This document shows, one piece after another, positions 8,570 through 16,072 of a DNA stretch of 64,000 bases. Under the pieces are notes generated by a model. It saw only the letters and a list, made by a program, of their open reading frames with translations, was not told the DNA's origin and did not search any database. This stretch comes from Eubacteriales bacterium (GTDB lineage: Bacteria > Bacillota > Clostridia > Lachnospirales > Lachnospiraceae). The stretch lies in contig JAUNGC010000005.1 in the NCBI GenBank assembly GCA_030524745.1, positions 1-64,000 of the forward strand, read 5' to 3'. Both the position numbers and the translations under genes were made by a program. Within the stretch, counting starts at the first letter, position 1. Each line of letters begins with the position of its first letter.

Positions 8570-10105
8570 ATGTACAGGGTATTAATCGTAGACGATGAGA
8601 AGATCGAGAGAACCGGGATTCGCTTTTTGCTGAAGCAGATTCCGGAGGAGTTTGAAATCGAGGAAGCAGTCAACGGGAAAGAAGCGCTTTCCTGGCTGGA
8701 AGAAAATGAAGCGGATATTCTGATGACGGATGTCAAAATGCCGTTTATGAACGGGATCGAACTGCTGGAACATGTGTCGAAGCGGTATCCGAAACTGAAA
8801 ACGATGGTCTTCTCAGGGTACGGCGAATTTGAATATGCCAGACAGGCAATGCGTTTTGGCGTGGCAGAGTACATATTAAAGCCCGTGGATCCGGCGGAAT
8901 TCAAAAATGCCATGGCGAAGATTTTAAATTCCTTAGAGGGAAGAAAGAAGGAAGAGAGCAGGAAAAAAAAGAGCAGTTCCTTTTTTAAGGAGTACGTGCT
9001 CAACGCGGTGTTAAACGGCGCGGATATCGCAGAACTGGAGAAAAAGGCGACCGGATATTTCTCAATGGATTTTCTGGACCGCTATAAACGGATGATGCTG
9101 GTGGAACTGAACGCGGACTTTTTCGGCAGCGTGGACAGTGCGAAACTCAAGGAGAAAATATACCAGTCCGGGGCGGCGTATGATTACCTGAACTTAGGCC
9201 CGCAGCAGAGCGTGCTCTTTTTCTGGTCTGAGTATAAGGACTGGAAGGAACTGGCAGGGAAAGTGCAGGAGGCAATTCAGGAAAAATGCGCGGATGACGT
9301 CAAATGCTATGTGGCGGTGTCTTCCGGCATCAGCGACAGGAATCAGATCGCGCTTCGCTATCAGGAACTGGAACTTTTGATGGAGAACCGGTTCTATGAA
9401 CTGGACAGCAGAGTTTATATGGCGGAAAATGAAGCGGAGAATGCGGCGGATGTGCAGTTGGACGACGATACGCTGGTCAAGCAGATCAAACAGGATATCC
9501 GCATTAAGGATATTCTGAGCCTGCGGGAGCATTGCGACCGCCTTTTTCACAATTTCAGTCAGAATGTGGGATTTTCCCAGGTATATGTGAAATTTATGTT
9601 TACCAGCATTCTGAAATTGCTTTATGAAGCGATTCCGGAAAAGACAGAAAAAGAACTGAATGCGGAGATGGAAAAGCTTTACCGGACGGCGGATCTGTCA
9701 GGGATCAGGGAAATCATTGAAAAGAATGTTTCGCTGTTGGAGCAGAACGCGGAAAAGGACGCGGGCAGCGCGCACCGGGAAGTGGAAACCGTGAAGCGGT
9801 ATATATACAGTCACTATGACGAAGAACTGAGCATAGAGCGTCTGGCGGAGCAAGTGTATCTGGCGCCCAGCTATCTGAGCACGATTTTTAAGAAGGAAAC
9901 CGGACAGAATCTGAGCAAGTTCATCAAAGCCTGCCGTATGGAAAAAGCGCGGGAAATGCTGGAATCCACCCATGAAAAGATCGTACAGATCAGTGAAAAG
10001 GTAGGTTATTCAAACGTTTCGTATTTCTGTCAGAGTTTCCGGGAGTATTTCGGCGTCAGCCCGCAGAAATACCGGGATCAGGGAGAAAATTACGAAGATG
10101 AATAA
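8570..10105 (+). CDS. YesN-type response regulator with AraC DNA-binding domain
   Basis: A 511-residue regulator. The N-terminal receiver has the DDE acidic pocket (about 8-10), the phospho-acceptor Asp in ILMTDVKMP (about 54) and the conserved Lys in ILKPVDP (about 104). A long middle region of about 250 residues of the YesN class follows, then a C-terminal AraC pair of helix-turn-helix motifs (about 405-505: LSIERLAEQVYLAPSYLS and ending GVSPQKYRDQ). It overlaps the histidine kinase gene behind it by eight bases, so the two are translated together. Such pairs in Firmicutes usually activate a nearby carbohydrate ABC transporter, here most likely including the lipoprotein gene at 11816. Confidence 0.93.
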   Translation: MYRVLIVDDEKIERTGIRFLLKQIPEEFEIEEAVNGKEALSWLEENEADILMTDVKMPFMNGIELLEHVSKRYPKLKTMVFSGYGEFEYARQAMRFGVAEYILKPVDPAEFKNAMAKILNSLEGRKKEESRKKKSSSFFKEYVLNAVLNGADIAELEKKATGYFSMDFLDRYKRMMLVELNADFFGSVDSAKLKEKIYQSGAAYDYLNLGPQQSVLFFWSEYKDWKELAGKVQEAIQEKCADDVKCYVAVSSGISDRNQIALRYQELELLMENRFYELDSRVYMAENEAENAADVQLDDDTLVKQIKQDIRIKDILSLREHCDRLFHNFSQNVGFSQVYVKFMFTSILKLLYEAIPEKTEKELNAEMEKLYRTADLSGIREIIEKNVSLLEQNAEKDAGSAHREVETVKRYIYSHYDEELSIERLAEQVYLAPSYLSTIFKKETGQNLSKFIKACRMEKAREMLESTHEKIVQISEKVGYSNVSYFCQSFREYFGVSPQKYRDQGENYEDE

Positions 10106-11819
10106 GTTACAGCGGTGGTTCAACTCCATTAAGCTTAGGTATAAACTTGTCCTTTTTTATATCTGTTTTTGCTTTTTGCCCGTTATGGTGCTGTTTTTAT
10201 ACAGCTTTTTTCAGATGAGACAGGTGCTGGCGGATAAGGAGAAAATCAACCTTCAGTCCTATCTGTATCAGTCTGTCGCCACAATGGACAGTAAAATTGA
10301 AGTGTACGACAATCTTTCCGATTATATTTCGTTCAACTCAAACCTGTCGAAAACGCTGGAATATGAATATGAAAGCCCTTATGCGCAGTATCTGCAGGTC
10401 GTGGAAGAAGTGGATCCCATTTTACAAACGTTGCGCTATTTCCACAAGGATATCAGCCGGGTGACGATCTATACGGATAACGGAATGATTAAACATGATA
10501 CGACAATCGCGCCGCTTTCTGAAATTGCCGGAGAAGACTGGTATCAGTCGGTCATACTTTCTTCAGGAACAGAATGGTTTGTGGATGAAAACAGCAGGGA
10601 GGTTTTTTCCGCCCGGAGGATGCCGGTGAAGACGAAGGACGGAAATCCCTGTGTATTATATATGGAAGTGGATTATGGACAGCTTTTTGGACCCTATGAG
10701 CAGACGCTGACGTCTGAATACGGCGTTTTTATTACGGATGAATCCGGAAAGGTGGTTTACAGCGGAAGCCGTTTTTCGGAGGACAACAAAAAGTATATTT
10801 TAGACTACGGCAGTCTTAAGACGGAAAAGGAAAAGGGGACATCTTCGGAATACACGATTATAGCGGAGAATTCCACGAAGGCCGGATGGACGGTCTGGCT
10901 GTATCAGCCGTTGAGAATCGCGGAAAGGGGAATGAGCCCGGTAATCAGCATGATTGCTTTGACAGTGCTGCTGTCGTGCTGCTGCGCGCTATTGGCTTAT
11001 CTGTTTATTTCCATCATGATCAGCAAGCGTCTGGAACGCCTGACTGCCACTATGCAGGAAGTGGAGAGCGGAAATCTTGAGGTTGAAGTAACCAGCCAGG
11101 ATAAAGACGAAATCGGCCTTCTTTACAGGGGGTTCGGCAATATGCTCCGGCGGATCCGGACGCTGATTGAAGAAGTGTATGTGAGCAAGATTACGCAGAA
11201 GGAATCGGAAATGAAGGCGCTACAGGCGCAGATCAATCCGCACTTTCTCTACAATACGCTTTCCATCATCAATTGGAAGGCGCTGGCGGCAGGGGAAGAA
11301 GATATCAGCAGGATGACGCTGGCAATGTCCACTTTTTACCGGACGGCCTTAAATAAAGGAAAAAACACGATCCGGGTGGAGGACGAACTGAAAAATACGA
11401 AGGCGTATCTGGAAATTCAGGATATGATGCACGATCATGATTTCGATTATGTGATGGAAATTGAACCTGAAATTCTGGGATATGAATCTCTGAATCTGAT
11501 CCTGCAGCCGATCGTGGAGAATGCAATCATGCATGGAATTGAGAAGAAGACGGACGGCAGAGGGAAAATTGAAATCAGAGGATGGAAAGAGGGCGGCTGC
11601 GTCTGGTTCTCCGTGAAAGATAACGGGGCAGGAATGGATATGGAGACTGCGCGCAAGATCCCGACCATGGAATCGAAAGGCTACGGGGTGCGCAACGTCA
11701 ATGAACGCATTTGCCTTTATTATGGGGAAGAGTACGGCATAATGGTGGAAAGTGAGGTCGGAACGGGAACAGAACTGAAAATTCACTTTCCTGTGGAAGT
11801 AAAGCGGGGACTGATATGA
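10098..11819 (+). CDS. YesM-type sensor histidine kinase
   Basis: A 573-residue membrane kinase. A first transmembrane helix (about 19-38) is followed by a large extracytoplasmic dCache-like sensor domain (about 40-275), a second membrane helix (about 284-307), a HAMP linker (LERLTATMQEVESGNLEVEV), the His_kinase segment QAQINPHFLYNTLS with the phospho-accepting His, and a HATPase domain (N box PIVENAIMHGI, G box DNGAGMD). It overlaps the response regulator upstream by eight bases and the lipoprotein gene downstream by four (ATGA). That arrangement suggests that the lipoprotein may present ligand to the sensor. The ligand is probably a sugar or glycan, by analogy only. Confidence 0.93.
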   Translation: MNKLQRWFNSIKLRYKLVLFYICFCFLPVMVLFLYSFFQMRQVLADKEKINLQSYLYQSVATMDSKIEVYDNLSDYISFNSNLSKTLEYEYESPYAQYLQVVEEVDPILQTLRYFHKDISRVTIYTDNGMIKHDTTIAPLSEIAGEDWYQSVILSSGTEWFVDENSREVFSARRMPVKTKDGNPCVLYMEVDYGQLFGPYEQTLTSEYGVFITDESGKVVYSGSRFSEDNKKYILDYGSLKTEKEKGTSSEYTIIAENSTKAGWTVWLYQPLRIAERGMSPVISMIALTVLLSCCCALLAYLFISIMISKRLERLTATMQEVESGNLEVEVTSQDKDEIGLLYRGFGNMLRRIRTLIEEVYVSKITQKESEMKALQAQINPHFLYNTLSIINWKALAAGEEDISRMTLAMSTFYRTALNKGKNTIRVEDELKNTKAYLEIQDMMHDHDFDYVMEIEPEILGYESLNLILQPIVENAIMHGIEKKTDGRGKIEIRGWKEGGCVWFSVKDNGAGMDMETARKIPTMESKGYGVRNVNERICLYYGEEYGIMVESEVGTGTELKIHFPVEVKRGLI

Positions 11820-13528
11820 AAAAAAGAATCGTTTTCAGCATGATAGTGGTGTGTTTGCTGGCCGGATGCGCACAGTCTGATGCGGACCGGACGGCGGCGA
11901 CGGATGCTGCAGATCCGGATATGGTCCGGGAAACCGAACTGTCAGATGAGCAGGCAAAAGAGTGGGAGACGGCGGCGACGACTCCCTACGGGAAATATCC
12001 TTTGCTGGTGACTTATACGCTGGGCAAAATGAATGGGGAAAACAATTCCAATATGCCGGCGGGAGACACTTATGAAGACAATGTGTATACCCGATATCTG
12101 AGGGAAACCTTAAACATTCAGAATGAGGATATTTTTGAAGAAAACGAGGAGCAGTACACGACGAACGTGAAAATGGCAATCGCATCAGAGGAACTGCCGG
12201 ATGTCATGATTGTGGAAGACAAGGAGACGCTGCAGCAGCTTGTGGAGGAGGATCTCATTGCGGATCTGACGGATGCTTATGAAAACTGCGCCAGCGAAGG
12301 AATACGGGCAATGTATGACAGCTATGAGAATTCTGCGGTAGACACCGCAATTTTCGACGGAAAGCTGATGGCGCTGCCGGAACCTAGCTTTGTAGACGGG
12401 CCGAATTTGCTGTGGCTTCGAAAAGACTGGCTGGATCAACTGGGAATGAAAGAGCCGGAGACGATTGCAGATGTGGAGGAAATTGTGCGCGCGTTTATCC
12501 GGGAGGATCCGGGCGGCAACGGAGAAGGCAGCACAGTCGGTCTGGTATGCCATTCCGATCTGACGGGGGAAAGCGGATATAATTATGAATTCCAACTGGA
12601 TCCGATCTTTTCCTTTTTTGAGGCATATCCCAAACAGTGGATGCTGGACGAAGAGGGAAATGTGGTATACGGATCCATACAGCCGCAGGCGAAGGAGGCG
12701 CTGGCCCACATCAATGAACTGTATGAGGAGGGCGTGCTGGATCAAAGTTTTATGCTGCGCAGCATGAGTAATATTGCGGAATTGATCATCGACGGCAAAT
12801 GCGGTTCGTTTTTTGGGCCGTGGTGGGCGCCGAACAATCCGCTGATGGATGCGAAGGCGGCGGATCCGGATGCGGTGTGGGAGCCTTATCTGATCGCTAC
12901 GACGCAGGACGGCAAAACCCGTTATTTCGACCAGCGGCCCAGTTACAAATATGTTGTCGTGCGCAAAGACTTTGAACATCCGGAAATCGTGTTCAAAATG
13001 GCCAGCGTAATGTTTGATAAGATGCGGTATGAGGACAATGAAAACAGTGAACTGGAGACTTACTTTCAGCTCAATGTGGATTCCACGGCCCGGCCCATCG
13101 CAATCAACATCGATTACAGCAATGCGCTGTATCAGTGTTATGAGCAGGTGAACGCGGCGCTGAATGGGGAGATTGATCCGGATGATCTGCAGATTCTGGA
13201 GCACTCCTATTATGTGCTGTGTGAAGATTATCAGGCTCACCCGGAGGAGGCCCAAAAAGAGGAATGGGCGGCTTATGTATCCAGAATTAAGGCCTGCGCC
13301 TTACTGCAGGAAGAGCACCTGGAAGTAATCAGTCCGGTCTTTTCGGGAGAGACAGAGTCCATGGCAAGCGGATGGTGGAAGCTGCAGGAACTGGAAAAGA
13401 AAGCGTACCTGGAACTGATTACCGGTGAAAAGGATATGAGTTATTTTGAAACTTTCGTGGAGGAATGGAAGGAACAGGGAGGAGAACAGATTCTGAAAGA
13501 GGTACAGCAGCAAATAGAGGAGGAATAG
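11816..13528 (+). CDS. Extracellular solute-binding lipoprotein (LplA/YtcQ-like) linked to a YesMN system
   Basis: A 570-residue lipoprotein. The signal peptide ends in the lipobox LLAGC (Cys about 18), so it is anchored outside the membrane. The remainder is an extracellular solute-binding protein family 1 fold of the large carbohydrate class (PNLLWLRKDWLDQLGM is a hallmark segment, also KYVVVRKDFEHPEIV). It overlaps the kinase gene by four bases. Unlike a normal transporter operon no permease genes follow; the next element is a long terminator-like hairpin and a gene on the other strand. It therefore either works with permeases encoded elsewhere or serves as a sensor accessory for the kinase. 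Confidence 0.9.
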   Translation: MKKRIVFSMIVVCLLAGCAQSDADRTAATDAADPDMVRETELSDEQAKEWETAATTPYGKYPLLVTYTLGKMNGENNSNMPAGDTYEDNVYTRYLRETLNIQNEDIFEENEEQYTTNVKMAIASEELPDVMIVEDKETLQQLVEEDLIADLTDAYENCASEGIRAMYDSYENSAVDTAIFDGKLMALPEPSFVDGPNLLWLRKDWLDQLGMKEPETIADVEEIVRAFIREDPGGNGEGSTVGLVCHSDLTGESGYNYEFQLDPIFSFFEAYPKQWMLDEEGNVVYGSIQPQAKEALAHINELYEEGVLDQSFMLRSMSNIAELIIDGKCGSFFGPWWAPNNPLMDAKAADPDAVWEPYLIATTQDGKTRYFDQRPSYKYVVVRKDFEHPEIVFKMASVMFDKMRYEDNENSELETYFQLNVDSTARPIAINIDYSNALYQCYEQVNAALNGEIDPDDLQILEHSYYVLCEDYQAHPEEAQKEEWAAYVSRIKACALLQEEHLEVISPVFSGETESMASGWWKLQELEKKAYLELITGEKDMSYFETFVEEWKEQGGEQILKEVQQQIEEE

Positions 13529-13572
13529 CTGCGGTTTTGGCAGGAACGGATGGTCCGCCCGTATAGAAAATG

Positions 13573-13661
13573 AAAAAGCCCCGGTGCATGGCAGGCCGGA
13601 GACGCTGCCGTCAGGTAACTGACGGAGAGCGTTCCGGCCGGACCTGTGCACAGGGCTTTTT
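13573..13661. terminator. Long bidirectional terminator-like hairpin
   Basis: AAAAAGCCC (13573-13581) pairs with GGGCTTTTT (13653-13661). The stem continues inward through GTGCA/TGCAC, CAGG/CCTG, ACGCT/AGCGT (13602-13606 with 13628-13632) and CCGTCAG/CTGACGG, capped by a GTAA loop (13615-13618). It lies between convergent genes and carries a T tract at the 3' end on both strands. Confidence 0.8.
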
Positions 13662-13710
13662 GCTACAGTGCGCCTGGCGGCACACGTTTCTTATGGTATC
13701 CTGCGTTGGC

Positions 13711-15333
13711 TCAGACTTTCTGACCCTGTATTTTCTGAATGGCAAATAAGGTGCCGATTGTGAGCGCGACGCCGATGATGAGACAGACTGCCGCATTTTG
13801 GAGAAAGCCGGCGATGATATACGTGATGCAGGAAATCGCCGCGGCTACCACCGCATACGGAAGCTGTGTGGAAACATGATTGACATGCTCGCACTGTGCG
13901 CCCGCGCTGGCCATAATCGTTGTGTCGGAAATCGGAGAACAGTGATCGCCGCATACCGCGCCCGCCATACAGGCGGAAATGGAGATAATCATCAGTTCCG
14001 GACTGGACTGGGAGAATACTTCTACCACAATCGGGATCAGAATACCGAAGGTTCCCCAGGAGGTTCCGGTTGCAAATGCCAGGAAACAGCCGATCAGGAA
14101 AATGATGGCCGGCAGCATGCTCATCAGTCCGCCTGCCGCGTTTTTCGTGAGGCCATATACAAATTCCGCAGCCCCCAGACTGTCGGTCATTGCCTTTAAG
14201 GTCCATGCAAACGTCAGGATCAGAATCGCAGGAACCATCGCTTTAAACCCTTCCGGAATACATGCCATGATGTCATGGAAGGAAAGCACTCTGCGGACCA
14301 GGTACAGAAGGATGGTGATGAGCAGTCCGAAGAAGCCGCCGAGCGCCAGACCTACGGATGCGTCGCTCTGGGAAAAGCTTGTAACGAAGTCCACGCCGGA
14401 GAAGAAGCCGCCGGTGTAGAGCATGCCGATGACGCAGCAGACAATCAGGCTGAGAATCGGAATGACAAGATCGATGACTTTGCCGTTTGTGGTGATTTTG
14501 TCCGCATTTTCCATGCCTGCATAAGGACGTTCCTTTGTGGTAAAGAGATCGCCCTTTTCCGCGGCGTTCTTTTCATGGATTGCCATGGAACCGAATTCCA
14601 GCTTCATCACAACCATGGCAACCATCATGACGATGGTGAGAAGCGCGTAGTAATTGTAGGGAATGGCACGGATGAACAAAGAAAAACCGTCTTCCCCTTC
14701 CACAAAGCCCGTCACAGCGGCCGCCCAGGAGGAGATCGGCGCGATGATGCAGACCGGCGCTGCGGTGGCGTCGATCAGATAGGCCAGCTTTGCGCGGGAG
14801 ACTTTTTCCTTGTCCGTGACCGGGCGCATGACGCTGCCGACCGTGAGACAGTTAAAATAGTCGTCGATGAAGATCAGAACGCCCAGCGCGATGGTGGCAA
14901 GCTGCGCGCCCGTGCGTGTCTTGATTTTGCTGCCGGCCCAGCGCCCGAAAGCGGCGGAGCCGCCCGCTTTGTTCATCAGAGCGACGATTGCGCCCAGGAT
15001 GACAAGAAAGATCAGAATGCCGACGTTGTAGCTGTCTGAAAGGACGTTTAAGAAGCCGCCGTTGAACATATGAAGGATAGTGCCCTCAAAGGAAAAGCCG
15101 GAATAGAACAGTCCGCCCACGAGAATGCCGATGAAAAGAGAACTGTAAACCTCTTTGGTAATCAGCGCCAGCGCGATGGCGACGATGGGAGGAACCAGCG
15201 CCCAGAAGGTCGCGTACATGGACGGCACGTATTCGGCCTCGCCGTCCGCCGCAAAGACGGTCATGGAACACAAAAGTGCCAAAAGCACAACAACAGGTAC
15301 TGCGGTTTTGATTCTGTAGAGTAAAGTTTGCAT
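13711..15333 (-). CDS. NhaC-family antiporter, probable lysine transporter
   Basis: A 540-residue integral membrane protein of the NhaC Na+/H+ antiporter superfamily. A cleavable or first membrane segment (about 10-29) is followed by roughly a dozen hydrophobic helices. Typical segments are FIDDYFNCLTVGSVMRPVTD, APICIIAPISSWAA-like APVCIIAPISSWAAA and SVGLALGGFFGLL. A lysine riboswitch controls the transcript, and riboswitch-controlled NhaC-type proteins have been proposed as lysine transporters (LysW type), so lysine is the likely substrate rather than only sodium. The ATG at 15331-15333 follows GAGGGG by eight bases, but that ribosome site is buried in the terminator stem. Monocistronic. 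Confidence 0.88.
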   Translation of the reverse strand: MQTLLYRIKTAVPVVVLLALLCSMTVFAADGEAEYVPSMYATFWALVPPIVAIALALITKEVYSSLFIGILVGGLFYSGFSFEGTILHMFNGGFLNVLSDSYNVGILIFLVILGAIVALMNKAGGSAAFGRWAGSKIKTRTGAQLATIALGVLIFIDDYFNCLTVGSVMRPVTDKEKVSRAKLAYLIDATAAPVCIIAPISSWAAAVTGFVEGEDGFSLFIRAIPYNYYALLTIVMMVAMVVMKLEFGSMAIHEKNAAEKGDLFTTKERPYAGMENADKITTNGKVIDLVIPILSLIVCCVIGMLYTGGFFSGVDFVTSFSQSDASVGLALGGFFGLLITILLYLVRRVLSFHDIMACIPEGFKAMVPAILILTFAWTLKAMTDSLGAAEFVYGLTKNAAGGLMSMLPAIIFLIGCFLAFATGTSWGTFGILIPIVVEVFSQSSPELMIISISACMAGAVCGDHCSPISDTTIMASAGAQCEHVNHVSTQLPYAVVAAAISCITYIIAGFLQNAAVCLIIGVALTIGTLFAIQKIQGQKV

Positions 15334-15341
15334 AAAAAAAT

Positions 15342-15368
15342 CCCCTCTCGTTTATTTGGCAGAAGGGG
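15342..15368 (-). terminator. Riboswitch expression platform: terminator that also contains the Shine-Dalgarno
   Basis: On the minus strand CCCCTTCT (15368-15361) pairs with AGAGGGG (15348-15342) around an AT-rich loop, followed by seven T that directly abut the ATG. The GAGGGG arm is also the ribosome binding site of the transporter gene, so one hairpin could stop transcription and block translation. Confidence 0.75.
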
Positions 15369-15442
15369 AAAGCGCGCAGCATAGATCAGCGGGAATCCAA
15401 AATGGAACAGCCGGATATCCGGCCTGCTGACAAAATATAACT

Positions 15443-15616
15443 GATAGCGCTCCACTCAGGTGACGTTACGTCACATGTGACAGTCCGCTGCATGTTCTGC
15501 AGCGTCCCAGGAATCAGCGCCGGGCAGCAAAGACTCCTTCGGCAGCGTTCCCTTTCCCACAGTTCCGGCCGCCCGCCGGGATCAACTGTGGTACTTTTGA
15601 AAACTGCACCTCTACC
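15443..15616 (-). promoter_or_regulatory. Lysine riboswitch (L box) aptamer
   Basis: Read on the minus strand, the conserved lysine-aptamer blocks appear in the right order: AGAGGTGC near the 5' end (15613-15606), AAAAGTA, GAAAGGG, GCCGAAG, TTGCTG, GGACTGTC and the closing GGAGCGCTATC. The P1 stem GGTAG/CTATC closes between 15616-15612 and 15447-15443. When lysine binds, these RNAs normally favour the downstream terminator and shut off expression. A 14-base palindrome (15410-15423) lies between aptamer and terminator and may belong to the antiterminator. Confidence 0.93.
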
Positions 15617-15628
15617 ATGTATATGTGC

Positions 15629-15657
15629 GTTGTATCATATTTCGACAATCTTGTCAA
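15629..15657 (-). promoter_or_regulatory. Sigma-A promoter for the lysine-riboswitch transcript
   Basis: On the minus strand TTGACA (15657-15652) is followed after 17 bases by TACAAC (15634-15629), with a TG two bases before the -10 box. This would start the RNA a few bases before the riboswitch P1 stem. Confidence 0.7.
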
Positions 15658-15745
15658 GAAAAAATCGAAAAATTGTGCAGCCTGGCGCATTTGGAGGCAA
15701 CGGTTCGGGCGGAAGGGGAATCGTTACATTTATTGTCGGACCGTG

Positions 15746-15773
15746 TTGACAGCGGACAACTGCATGCTATAAT
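15746..15773 (+). promoter_or_regulatory. Near-consensus sigma-A promoter for feoAB
   Basis: Perfect TTGACA (15746-15751) and TATAAT (15768-15773), spaced by 16 bases, with an extended TG at 15765-15766. Transcription would start near 15780, which excludes the in-frame ATG at 15779 as the feoA start. I could not delineate a convincing Fur or DtxR box over it. Confidence 0.85.
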
Positions 15774-15820
15774 TTTAGATGAAAATGAGCATCAATAAAA
15801 AGAACGGCGAGGATAAAATC

Positions 15821-16072
15821 ATGAAGCTTTACGAGGGAGAGAAGGGAAAGACCTATTGCGTCCGGGAGCTTTTCATGGAAGAGGGGCTGATGAGACGGCT
15901 GCAGGCTTTGGGGCTGAACGAAGGGACGAAGGTGAAAATTTTGAACCGAAAGGCAGGCGGCGCGCTTATCATTTATGTGCGCGGCACCCGGCTGGCTGTC
16001 GGTAAGCACATTTCGATGAATATAGAAGTGAGGGAGACTGCTGCAGATGATGAAGAAAGGCCGGGTGAATGA
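15821..16072 (+). CDS. feoA: FeoA-domain ferrous iron transport protein
   Basis: An 83-residue protein with the SH3-like FeoA fold (KGKTYCVRELFMEEGLMRRL, then GLNEGTKVKILNRKAGG and the final beta strands). FeoA works in the cytoplasm as a small partner of the FeoB iron transporter. The ATG at 15821 is preferred over 15779 because GGCGAGGA (15806-15813) precedes it at seven bases and the upstream ATG coincides with the predicted transcription start. The end overlaps the feoB start by 26 bases if feoB begins at 16047. Confidence 0.9.
   Translation: MKLYEGEKGKTYCVRELFMEEGLMRRLQALGLNEGTKVKILNRKAGGALIIYVRGTRLAVGKHISMNIEVRETAADDEERPGE

Noticed and set aside
12185-13255. 356-codon minus-strand frame opposite the solute-binding protein gene
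   Set aside because: Antisense shadow; the plus-strand gene has a lipobox and family motifs.
14275-15039. 254-codon plus-strand frame opposite the NhaC-type gene
   Set aside because: Antisense shadow of a GC-rich membrane protein gene; His/Asp/Gly-rich composition, no family resemblance, no ribosome site.
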